From: Acidobacteriaceae bacterium | GTDB taxonomy: Bacteria > Acidobacteriota > Terriglobia > Terriglobales > Acidobacteriaceae | Direction: 5' to 3' | Length of the DNA: 38,653 nucleotides | NCBI GenBank assembly: GCA_030040425.1 | Contig: JASHTS010000119.1 | Span: 1-38,653, forward strand | Shown: piece by piece, positions 32,280 through 38,653 of the stretch | Layout: each line of letters opens with the position of its first letter | How positions within the stretch are numbered: the stretch's first letter is position 1 | The notes under the pieces: model-generated | Database searches by the model: none | Told to the model about the DNA's origin: nothing | Seen by the model: the letters and a program-made list of their open reading frames with translations, nothing else | Position numbers and translations under genes: made by a program

Positions 32280-33061
32280 GCATTCACCCGAGCGCGATTA
32301 TCGCTCCGGGAGCCCAGGTTCCCGCCTCCTGCACCGTTGGCCCGTTCTCCACTGTCGGCCCTGAAGTCGTACTGGGCGAAGACTGCCATCTCATCTCGCA
32401 TGTGGTCCTCGATGGCCGCACGCGCATCGGCGCCCGCAATGTCTTTTATCCTTTCTGCTCCGTGGGTGTGGCTCCGCAGGATCTCAAGTACAAGGGCGAG
32501 CCCACCGAGACTGTTCTCGGCGACGACAATACCATCCGCGAAAGCGTCACCATCAGCCGCGGCACCGCAGGCGGCGGAGGCGTGACGCGCATCGGCTCCC
32601 GCTGCCTGCTCATGACCCAGGTGCACATTGGCCACGACAGCCAGATCGGCAGCCATTGCATCCTCGCCAATGCGGCCACGCTTGCCGGCCACGTTGTCAT
32701 CGAAGACCACGTCACGCTCGGCGCCTTCTGCCCCGTGCACCAGCACTGCACCATCGGCGCGTATGCCTTTGTCGGCGGAGGCACCATCGTCACCCAGGAC
32801 GTGCTCCCGTTCTCGCTCACCTCCGCGCGGCGCGAGAATAAAGCTTTCGGCATCAATAAGATCGGTTTGGAGCGGCGCGGCTTTTCGCCGCAACGGATCA
32901 AGTCGCTGCAAAGCGCCTTCCGCCTGCTGCTGGCCTCTAAATTGAATACCTCCCAGGCCCTCGAAAAACTGCGCGCCCTCCAGACCGACGACGCCGATGG
33001 GGATGACATCGCGCTGCTGATCCGATTCATTGCACGCTCCCAGCGCGGGGTCATTAAATAA
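32276..33061 (+). CDS. lpxA: UDP-N-acetylglucosamine acyltransferase LpxA
   Basis: This 261-residue left-handed beta-helix protein is built from hexapeptide repeats: IHPSAIIAPGAQVPASCTVGPFSTVGPEVVLG. Catalytic His is at H120 in HIGHDSQIG, followed by SHCILANAATLAGHVVIEDHVTLG. The substrate segment is VAPQDLKYKGEPTETVLGDDNTIRESVTISRGT. Gly-Gly in the acyl-chain ruler (AYAFVGGG) resembles the E. coli C14 form and not Met-bearing C10 forms; this length call is inference. It makes UDP-3-O-acyl-GlcNAc in the first step of lipid A synthesis. Length and ending match the family. It lies between fabZ and lpxI with tight coupling. Confidence 0.97.
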   Translation: MSIHPSAIIAPGAQVPASCTVGPFSTVGPEVVLGEDCHLISHVVLDGRTRIGARNVFYPFCSVGVAPQDLKYKGEPTETVLGDDNTIRESVTISRGTAGGGGVTRIGSRCLLMTQVHIGHDSQIGSHCILANAATLAGHVVIEDHVTLGAFCPVHQHCTIGAYAFVGGGTIVTQDVLPFSLTSARRENKAFGINKIGLERRGFSPQRIKSLQSAFRLLLASKLNTSQALEKLRALQTDDADGDDIALLIRFIARSQRGVIK

Positions 33062-33064
33062 CCC

Positions 33065-33925
33065 ATGAACGTGACCTCGACCCTCGGCCTCATCGCCGGC
33101 AACGGCCGCTTTCCGTTTCTCCTGCTCGACGCGGCGCGCGCCCAGGGTCTCACGGTCATCGTCGCCGCCATCAAAGAGGAAACGGACCCCGAGATTGACC
33201 TCCGCGCAGCCGCCGACGCCCAAATCCACGTCCACTGGCTTTCGCTCGGCGAGCTCTCGAAGCTCATTGACACCTTCCACAAGGAAGGCGTCAGCCGCGC
33301 CGTGATGGCCGGCCAGGTCAGGCACAAGCAGATCTTCTCGGCCATCCGCCCCGATTGGCGCCTGGCCAAGCTGCTCCTCAACCTGAATACCCGCTCCACC
33401 GACATGCTTCTGGGCGCCGTCGCCAAGGTTCTCGGCGACGAAGGCATCGAGCTCGTCAGCTCCACGTCGTTCCTCGAGCCGCTGCTCGCCCAGGAAGGCC
33501 TCCTTACCGCACGCGCGCCCGACGAAGAGGAGTGCCAGAACATTGAATACGGCCTCGGCGTGGCCCGCGCTCTTGCTGCCTTCGATATCGGCCAGACTGT
33601 AGTGGTAGCCGCGCAGGCTTGCGTGGCCGTCGAGGCCATGGAAGGCACCGATGCCACCATCGAGCGCGCCGGCCGCCTGATGGCCTCGCTCGAAGGCGCA
33701 GCATCGATTCTCGAACGCCGTCTGACCGTCGTGAAGGTCGCCAAGCCGAACCAGGACCTGCGCTTCGATGTACCGGTCATCGGCATGGCCACGATAGAGA
33801 CCATGATCCGCTCGGCGGCGAGTTGCCTTTCCCTCGAAGCCGGGCGTACCCTCTTGTTCGACCGCGATTCCCTGCTGGAGCGCGCGGGCCGGGCCGGCAT
33901 TGCCATTGTGGCCTCCCGGCGCTGA
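33065..33925 (+). CDS. lpxI: UDP-2,3-diacylglucosamine pyrophosphatase LpxI
   Basis: This 286-residue protein is of the LpxI (DUF1009) type: TLGLIAGNGRFPFLLLDAARAQGLTVIVAAIKEETDPEID, VSRAVMAGQVRHKQIFSAIRPDW, and the C-terminal AKPNQDLRFDVPVIGMATIETM, in which Asp 235 or 231 is the likely counterpart of the essential Asp known in Caulobacter. It hydrolyses UDP-diacylglucosamine to lipid X at the inner membrane and replaces LpxH in many non-enterobacteria. It begins 3 bp after the lpxA stop. Operon position next to lpxA supports the assignment. Confidence 0.95.
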   Translation: MNVTSTLGLIAGNGRFPFLLLDAARAQGLTVIVAAIKEETDPEIDLRAAADAQIHVHWLSLGELSKLIDTFHKEGVSRAVMAGQVRHKQIFSAIRPDWRLAKLLLNLNTRSTDMLLGAVAKVLGDEGIELVSSTSFLEPLLAQEGLLTARAPDEEECQNIEYGLGVARALAAFDIGQTVVVAAQACVAVEAMEGTDATIERAGRLMASLEGAASILERRLTVVKVAKPNQDLRFDVPVIGMATIETMIRSAASCLSLEAGRTLLFDRDSLLERAGRAGIAIVASRR

Positions 33926-34015
33926 TACTGGGAGAAGCAGCGGAAATCTCCTCTGCCGGGCCTTTTCCGTTCCCATTCCCGATTTCGTCAACACCCGAAT
34001 TCCCGGAGGTTCCCC

Positions 34016-34609
34016 GTGAAGAATCCCGTTCTCTTCGCCGTGGCCCTGGCGGCCGCGGCTGCTCTTTCCGTCGTCCCGGCCACGGCGCAGGACGCCGCCA
34101 CGCCCGCCGCCATGCCCGCAGTCGGCCAGACTGCGCCCGCATTTACCCTGCCCTCACAGGACGGCACGCCCATCTCGCTCGATCAGTACCACGGCAAATG
34201 GGTGGTGCTCTACTTCTATCCCCGAGACATGACCACGGGCTGCACCATCGAGGCGCACAACTTCCAGAACGCGCAGAGCCAGTTTGATGCGAAAAACGCA
34301 GTCATCCTCGGTGTGAGCGTGGACTCGACCGACAGCCACAAGCAGTTCTGCGCCAAAGACGGCCTTACCTTCCACCTGCTTTCAGACACAAGCCACGCGG
34401 TGGTGAGCCAATACGGCTCCCTGGGCAACTTCAATGGCGTGAGCATCGCCATGCGGAATACTTTCCTCATTGATCCCACAGGCAAGATCGCGCAGGTGTG
34501 GACCAAGGTGGATCCGAGAACTGCGGCCTCGACCGTCCTCGATGCCATTCCCGGAGGTACGCCGCCGGCCTCACCCACCGGTATGACAGGCTCGGTGCAG
34601 CCGAATTAG
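34016..34609 (+). CDS. Exported PrxQ/BCP-type peroxiredoxin
   Basis: This 197-residue protein has a signal peptide (MKNPVLFAVALAAAAALSVVPATAQ). The thioredoxin fold carries VGQTAPAFTLPSQDGTPISLDQYHGKWVVLYFYPRDMTTGC76TIEAHNF. C76 is the peroxidatic Cys (T-T-G-C instead of T-P-G-C) and C112 in QFCAKDGLTF the resolving Cys, 36 residues later, as in the helix-alpha-3 class of PrxQ. It would detoxify peroxides in the periplasm, in contrast to cytoplasmic BCP. The start is GTG 34016 with GGAGG 7 nt upstream. It follows lpxI by 90 bp and may be cotranscribed, but is more likely a separate unit. Confidence 0.9.
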   Translation: MKNPVLFAVALAAAAALSVVPATAQDAATPAAMPAVGQTAPAFTLPSQDGTPISLDQYHGKWVVLYFYPRDMTTGCTIEAHNFQNAQSQFDAKNAVILGVSVDSTDSHKQFCAKDGLTFHLLSDTSHAVVSQYGSLGNFNGVSIAMRNTFLIDPTGKIAQVWTKVDPRTAASTVLDAIPGGTPPASPTGMTGSVQPN

Positions 34610-34652
34610 GGATCGGCATCGCGACCGGCGATCATTCGGTCTGGATATGCCA

Positions 34653-34678
34653 AATGCCTCAGGAGACGCTGGGGCATT
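34653..34678 (+). other. Stem-loop downstream of the peroxiredoxin gene
   Basis: AATGCCTC (34653-34660) pairs with GGGGCATT (34671-34678) over 8 bp including one T-G wobble, with a 10-nt loop. It lies 43 bp after the peroxiredoxin stop and before a second hairpin with a T run. It may stabilise the mRNA end. Confidence 0.4.
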
Positions 34679-34688
34679 GCTCTCTACT

Positions 34689-34717
34689 CTTCACGGGCGA
34701 CGGTGAAGGGCGTTTTT
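34689..34717 (+). terminator. Rho-independent terminator-like hairpin after prxQ
   Basis: CTTCAC (34689-34694) pairs with GTGAAG (34703-34708) and is followed by GGCGTTTTT. The T run starts four bases after the stem. It separates the peroxiredoxin unit from the dinB-like gene. Confidence 0.55.
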
Positions 34718-34783
34718 CCTGAAAGGGCCCCGGACGCCGCGCAACATTGGCCGTGCGTCCATCCTGTATGAGAGGGAGAAACC

Positions 34784-35248
34784 ATGCCCACTGCGCTTGC
34801 CCGCTGGTTCCGCGCCGAGCTGGAGGGCGTTCGCGGCGCCCTGCACGCCGTGCCGCGGGAACATGCCGATATGCCTTGGCGCACAGGCGGGTGGACGCGC
34901 AAACAGATCGTGGGGCACATGATGGATTCGGCCTCCAACAACCGGCAGCGCTTTGTGCGTGCCGCCACTGAAGGCCGCTATGCCGGTCCGAAGTATGCGC
35001 AGGATGCCTGGGTGGCCGCGCATGGGTATGCCCGCCAGCCCTGGGAAAGACTGCTGCGCTGGTGGGAGGTCCAGCATGAAGTTCTCGCCGCCGTCGTGGA
35101 CGAGATCGAAGACTCGCGGCTGGGCGCAGTCTGCGTGGTAGGCGAGGATGCGCCCGTCACGCTGCGCTATCTTATCGAGGATTACATCGGGCACCAGAAG
35201 CATCATCTGGCGCAGATCGCGACGCCGCCGGCCGCGTCCAGACTCTAA
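34784..35248 (+). CDS. DinB-family protein
   Basis: This 154-residue DinB/YfiT-like protein reads KQIVGHMMDSASNNRQRFVRA with the first metal His in helix 2, and RYLIEDYIGHQKHHLAQI with the H-x3-H pair in helix 3. It is a likely metal-dependent transferase of unknown substrate. It differs clearly from the DinB protein at 16289, which has the longer H-x3-H-type helix HVVNHGSYHRGQV. GAGAGGGAG precedes the ATG. Single-gene unit, convergent with the histone-like gene. Confidence 0.88.
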   Translation: MPTALARWFRAELEGVRGALHAVPREHADMPWRTGGWTRKQIVGHMMDSASNNRQRFVRAATEGRYAGPKYAQDAWVAAHGYARQPWERLLRWWEVQHEVLAAVVDEIEDSRLGAVCVVGEDAPVTLRYLIEDYIGHQKHHLAQIATPPAASRL

Positions 35249-35275
35249 TCGCGAAAGCTTGCCGCAAACGCAGGA

Positions 35276-35297
35276 AAGGTCCGCCGCAGCGGACCTT
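35276..35297. terminator. Bidirectional terminator between dinB-like and H1-like genes
   Basis: AAGGTCCGC-CGCA-GCGGACCTT is a perfect 9-bp stem with a 4-nt loop, extended by GGA/TCC with a bulge. It lies between two convergent genes, 28 bp after one stop and 15 bp after the other. T runs are short, but position and symmetry fit a shared terminator. Confidence 0.65.
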
Positions 35298-35311
35298 CCT
35301 CTTGTCGAACC

Positions 35312-35755
35312 TTATTTCTTCTTCTTCTTCCGGGAAGCCTTCTTGGCCGAAGCCTTCTTGACAGTTTTCTTCGCAGCTTTCTTGGCCGCCTTCTTCGCGG
35401 GCGCTTTCTTGGCCGCCTTCTTCACCGCCTTCTTGGCCGCTTTTTTGGCGGGCTTCTTTGCTGCCTTCTTGGCAGGGGCCTTCTTGGCCGCCTTTTTGGC
35501 AGGAGCTTTCTTGGCCGCCTTTTTGGCGGGAGCTTTTTTGGCCGCCTTCTTCGCTGCCGGCTTGGCTGCGGATGCCGGTACCACCACAGCCACAATCTCC
35601 TCCCCTATGACCTCGTCGTCATCCGACGAAGTCAGTACGCCGGCGGTCTCAACCTCGTCTTCTTCTTCGTCCAGGCCGCCGATAGGGTCCAAGTCTCCCG
35701 GGTCCCCAAGGGGATCGCCGGCACTCATCGCGTTCATCTTGAAAACGTCATCCAT
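35312..35755 (-). CDS. Histone-H1-like Lys/Ala-rich protein
   Basis: This 147-residue protein has an acidic first half (GDPLGDPGDLDPIGGLDEEEDEVETAGVLTSSDDDEVIGEEIV) and a second half of about 75 residues built from AKKAPAKKAAKKA-type repeats ending RKKKKK. The tail is like bacterial histone-H1 homologues and AlgP-type DNA-binding tails, but no globular H1 domain is present. The acidic N-terminus could cover the tail or bind partners. Most likely it compacts DNA or binds RNA in the cytoplasm. The start is ATG 35755 with GGAGG 8 nt upstream. A GC-rich repeat tract in the DNA, period near 27-33 bp, encodes the tail and may vary in length between strains. Confidence 0.8.
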   Translation of the reverse strand: MDDVFKMNAMSAGDPLGDPGDLDPIGGLDEEEDEVETAGVLTSSDDDEVIGEEIVAVVVPASAAKPAAKKAAKKAPAKKAAKKAPAKKAAKKAPAKKAAKKPAKKAAKKAVKKAAKKAPAKKAAKKAAKKTVKKASAKKASRKKKKK

Positions 35756-35828
35756 CCGATTTGCCTCCAGCGGCTCGCCGCTGCCCTGGTATTGAACTGC
35801 TTCACACAAATGCGAAATACATGAAGAC

Positions 35829-35840
35829 TTCGCATGCGAA
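35829..35840. promoter_or_regulatory. Perfect palindrome upstream of the H1-like gene
   Basis: TTCGCATGCGAA is a 12-bp perfect palindrome, 74 bp before the H1-like ATG, with a second TGCGAAA copy 29 bp closer (35812 region). On the minus strand a -35 TTGCTG and -10 TATAGC with 16-bp spacing lie upstream of it. It may be a binding site of a dimeric regulator. Confidence 0.4.
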
Positions 35841-35981
35841 AGTGATTGTAGCTATAGCTTGCACACAAAGACCAGCAAAAAACAAGTGCGGAATGCGGGG
35901 CGATGGGTTTTTTTGTTTCGCCTCATGCGGCTGCGCAGCGTCGGCGTTCGCGTGCCGCAAGCGATTCGCGCCTTCTGCTGC

Positions 35982-37787
35982 CTAGTTGCCGGCCCCGGAC
36001 GGCTTCTTCGCTGCGCTTGCTGCACCTTTGCGCGCGGAGGCGGGCGCGGTCTTCGACTCCGAGCGCCGGGTGCGGGCTGTTGCGCGGGATTTGCTCCTGG
36101 TTACCGAAGTGTGCGAGCGCTCGCGTTGAGGCTCGGCTACATGCAGGCGGCGCCCCGGTTCCACTCGGGTGCCCGTCAGGTTGTTCCACCTTCGCAGTTC
36201 CGCCAGGGACACGCCAAAACGGTCGGCGATCGTAACCAGGGTGTCGCCCCGGCGCACCGTGTAGAGAACCCGGCGCGAAGACGGAAATTCCTCCGGCGCC
36301 TGCGGAACCACGAGGGCATCCACGCCCTTCAGGTCGCTGCCCGGGCGCAGCTGGTTCACCTCTGCCAGTTCCGTGGGCTGAACGCGGAACTCGCGGGCCA
36401 CGGAGGCCAGCGTGTCGTCGGGCGTCACCAGATGATAGCGCCAGGCGTTGCGCTTCGACTCCGGAATCGCATCCACGCGCTGGTCAAACAGCGTGGCCGT
36501 GCCCGCCGGCAGGTGAAGATCGAAAGACGCATCGGGCGGCGTCATGCCGCGCAGCAGGCTGGGATTCAACGCTTCCAGCTCATCGACCGGCGCACCCACC
36601 AGGTCCGAAACCAGGCGCAGGTTGATCGAATAATTCACCGTCACCGTATCGGTAAGCACCGGCGGATCGAGCGTCACATCGTCAAAACCGTACTGCGTGG
36701 GGTGGTTGGCGATGATGATGGCCGCCAGAATCTCCGGCACATAGTTCTGCGTTTCCCCGGGGAGTTCGTGCCGCTTATAGAGCTGCCAGAAATCGGCGTA
36801 TCCGGTCCGCTCCACTGCGCGTTGAATGTTGCCGGCGCCATGGTCATAGGCGGCCATGGCCAGGTACCAGTCGCCCAGCTGATCGTAAAGGTACTTCATG
36901 TAGCGTCCGTAGGCGCGCGTCGATTTCTCGGGATCGAACCGCTCGTCCACGTAGCTGGTGCGGCTCAGGCCGTAATCGCCCCGGGGCATGAACTGCCACA
37001 TGCCTCCGGCGCGCGAGCGGCGATTGACGGCTCGCGGCTGGAACCCAGACTCAGCCACGGCCAGGTAGATCAGGTCTTGCGGCACGCCTTCTTCGGCGAG
37101 AACCCGCTCGATCATGCCCTTGTACAGTCCGGAACGCTCGAACGAGTGCAGCAGCGTGTTGTGCCCCTTTTGCGTATTGGCGAAGAAATTGATGAAGGCG
37201 GCCACATAATCGTTCATCACCAGGGGAAGGTCAGACTTGGTCGTCGCCAGGTCGGCCGTCGCTTTGGCCACCAGGTTCGGATCCACGGCAAAGGTCACGT
37301 CGCTGGCGGCCTCGGCGGGGGTGGTCTCCTCCTGCGGCACAAAACCGTTGCCCTGCTTGAGCGCCTCCATCTCCAGCGCATTCACCTTGTCCACGATGCG
37401 GTCGAATTCGTCCGATAACTGGGGATTGCTGCGGATGTCCACGCCGCACGTGAGCATCAGATCCACGGCGTGGTCGAACTGGACCTTGGCCTCGGCCAGC
37501 ATGCCCTTTCTGTAATCGGCTTCTCCCGCCACGTAGTCCGCCTCAACCTGAGGAATGACCTGGCGCACGCGGATTTCATCTGCGCTGGGGGCAGGGGGTG
37601 GCGGAGGGGGCGGCGGCGTGGCCTGCGCGGACGGGACGGCAACCGGCGGTGCCGCGGCTTGCGGCGGCTGGCTCGCGGCGGAGTTCGCGGGATGCGAAGG
37701 AACACAGCCGGCCATCGGCAGCACCAGTGCGCCGAGAAGGGAGGTAAGCCAGAAGCGGCTCCCCTGCCTGCGCGTCGAAAGACGCAT
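35982..37787 (-). CDS. mltD: MltD-like lytic transglycosylase with LysM domains
   Basis: This 601-residue protein has a lipoprotein-like signal (LLGALVLPMAGC28), a Pro/Ala-rich linker, a helical region (about 70-215), and an SLT lytic-transglycosylase domain (about 220-370). The catalytic Glu is E245 in YLAVAESGFQPRAVNRRSRAGGMWQFMPRGDYGL. LysM-like repeats follow (YHLVTPDDTLASVAREF... and YTVRRGDTLVTIADRFGVSLAELRRWNN), then a basic Ser/Ala/Arg tail. It cleaves peptidoglycan glycan strands to 1,6-anhydro ends in the periplasm, probably from the outer membrane. The start is ATG 37787, not GTG 37820, chosen for the signal. Divergent from lepA. Confidence 0.92.
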   Translation of the reverse strand: MRLSTRRQGSRFWLTSLLGALVLPMAGCVPSHPANSAASQPPQAAAPPVAVPSAQATPPPPPPPPAPSADEIRVRQVIPQVEADYVAGEADYRKGMLAEAKVQFDHAVDLMLTCGVDIRSNPQLSDEFDRIVDKVNALEMEALKQGNGFVPQEETTPAEAASDVTFAVDPNLVAKATADLATTKSDLPLVMNDYVAAFINFFANTQKGHNTLLHSFERSGLYKGMIERVLAEEGVPQDLIYLAVAESGFQPRAVNRRSRAGGMWQFMPRGDYGLSRTSYVDERFDPEKSTRAYGRYMKYLYDQLGDWYLAMAAYDHGAGNIQRAVERTGYADFWQLYKRHELPGETQNYVPEILAAIIIANHPTQYGFDDVTLDPPVLTDTVTVNYSINLRLVSDLVGAPVDELEALNPSLLRGMTPPDASFDLHLPAGTATLFDQRVDAIPESKRNAWRYHLVTPDDTLASVAREFRVQPTELAEVNQLRPGSDLKGVDALVVPQAPEEFPSSRRVLYTVRRGDTLVTIADRFGVSLAELRRWNNLTGTRVEPGRRLHVAEPQRERSHTSVTRSKSRATARTRRSESKTAPASARKGAASAAKKPSGAGN

Positions 37788-37892
37788 TCCTCCGTCCGCG
37801 CATGACAGGGCTGGATGCACTATGCCGATGATAAGCTATGCTATGGGGCAACGCGTGGTTTTTCGCGTTAACCCCTTTGTTTCCCTCGCTCA

Positions 37893-38653
37893 ATGGACTC
37901 CCGCTTCGTTCGCAATTTCGCCATCATTGCGCACATCGACCACGGCAAGTCGACGCTCTCGGACCGTCTTCTGGAGCTGACCGGTGCGCTGAGCGACCGC
38001 GAAATGCAGGCGCAGGTACTGGACTCGATGGACCTCGAGCGCGAGCGCGGCATCACCATCAAGGCCCACGCCGTGCGCATGATGTATACAGCCAAAGACG
38101 GCCAGACTTACCAGCTCAATCTCATTGACACGCCCGGCCACGTGGACTTCAGCTACGAGGTCTCGCGCTCTCTCGCCTCTTGCGAGGGCGCTCTGCTGGT
38201 GGTCGATGCCAGCCAGGGAGTGGAGGCGCAGACCCTCGCCAACGCCTATCTCGCCATCAACCACGGCCTCGAGATCATCCCCGTCATCAACAAAATCGAC
38301 CTGCCCTCGGCCGACATCACCCGCACCCAGGAGGCCATCGAGCAGGCCGTCGGCCTCGATGCGACCGACGCCATCCCCGTCAGCGCCAAAACCGGCCAGG
38401 GGGTTGCTGATGTCCTCGAAGCCATCGTGCATCGCCTTCCCGCACCGGCAGGAGACGCGGAAGCCCCGCTCCAGGCGCTCATATTCGATTCCTGGTTCGA
38501 CTCCTACCGCGGCGTCATCGTGCTGACGCGCGTGATGCAGGGCACCATGCGCAAGGGCCAGCGCATTCGCCTCATGTCCAACTCCAAATCCTATGACATT
38601 GATCAGATCGGCTTCCTCTCGCCCAAGCCGGTCGAGATCGGCGAGCTCTCCGC
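37893..38653 (+). CDS. lepA: Elongation factor 4 LepA (3' end outside window)
   Basis: The first 253 codons of a translational GTPase are visible: [64 protein letters not shown]1 is [10 protein letters not shown]3 is [17 protein letters not shown]4 is NKIDLPSAD and G5 is SAKTG. The start of domain 2 ([22 protein letters not shown]) is characteristic of LepA rather than EF-G or TypA. It acts on the ribosome. No typical ribosome binding site is obvious just before ATG 37893. The gene runs off the window edge. Confidence 0.96.
   Translation, partial: MDSRFVRNFAIIAHIDHGKSTLSDRLLELTGALSDREMQAQVLDSMDLERERGITIKAHAVRMMYTAKDGQTYQLNLIDTPGHVDFSYEVSRSLASCEGALLVVDASQGVEAQTLANAYLAINHGLEIIPVINKIDLPSADITRTQEAIEQAVGLDATDAIPVSAKTGQGVADVLEAIVHRLPAPAGDAEAPLQALIFDSWFDSYRGVIVLTRVMQGTMRKGQRIRLMSNSKSYDIDQIGFLSPKPVEIGELS

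Noticed and set aside
31916..33994. 692-codon minus-strand frame opposite fabZ, lpxA and lpxI
   Set aside because: It is the mirror of three well-conserved genes, with low-complexity Ala/Gly/Asp-rich sequence and no start signal.

Overview
The window looks like chromosome of a GC-rich acidobacterium, probably of the Terriglobia/Acidobacteriaceae type. The support is a VWFA-related protein of the acidobacterial kind, the Gram-negative lipid A genes fabZ-lpxA-lpxI, beta-barrel proteins ending in Phe, and many small stress and hypothetical genes in short operons. All assignments come from reading motifs and comparing with remembered families. No database search was run.

Layout. 1-2.4 kb: the end of hisA, a FUSC-type membrane protein and a D-2-hydroxyacid dehydrogenase. 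2.4-6.8 kb (minus strand): a thiamine-uptake operon with a TPP riboswitch, a TonB-dependent receptor, an APH-fold kinase and a PnuC/PnuT-family transporter. 6.8-9.5 kb: kduD, then a porin plus PstS-like pair behind a structured leader that appears to fold as a four-way junction. 9.5-14.8 kb: two MFS exporters, a VWFA-related secreted protein and a cytochrome c. 14.8-16.3 kb: a 1.4 kb interval without a credible gene, filled by an array of phased hairpins. 16.3-20.6 kb: DinB, an ArsR-VOC-SRPBCC-DoxX-DUF1801 operon (minus) and a divergent MarR-DUF1398-SRPBCC operon (plus), both with near-consensus promoters. 20.8-24.3 kb: tRNA-Phe, an adenosine-deaminase-like lipoprotein, an orphan surface protein and a MmcQ/YjbR protein. 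24.3-28 kb: a membrane protein with an M48 fold but no zinc ligands, divergent from a TIR-FGE fusion, then small membrane proteins. 28-34 kb: an SDR, a LolA-like protein, an EAL protein and fabZ-lpxA-lpxI. 34-38.65 kb: exported PrxQ, a second DinB, a histone-H1-like protein, an MltD-like lytic transglycosylase and the start of lepA.

The most unusual object is the array at about 15087-15946. Read on the minus strand it is a chain of short hairpins at a pitch of about 50 bp, with weaker ones at the 25 bp half-steps. Most have a GNRA tetraloop (GCAA, GAAA, GAGA, GTGA). Stem sequences differ from unit to unit while pairing is kept (CCGGC/GCCGG, TCAGC/GCTGA, CCGAC/GTCGG, ACGGT/GCCGT), and G-U wobbles occur that would be A-C mismatches on the plus strand. 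A pitch that is not a multiple of three argues against coding. GGCGCC stems followed by a T run lie at the minus-strand end. I infer a long structured noncoding RNA of a type I do not recognise. The second original candidate is the porin leader at 9301-9420, which has riboswitch-like architecture but no ligand signature I know.
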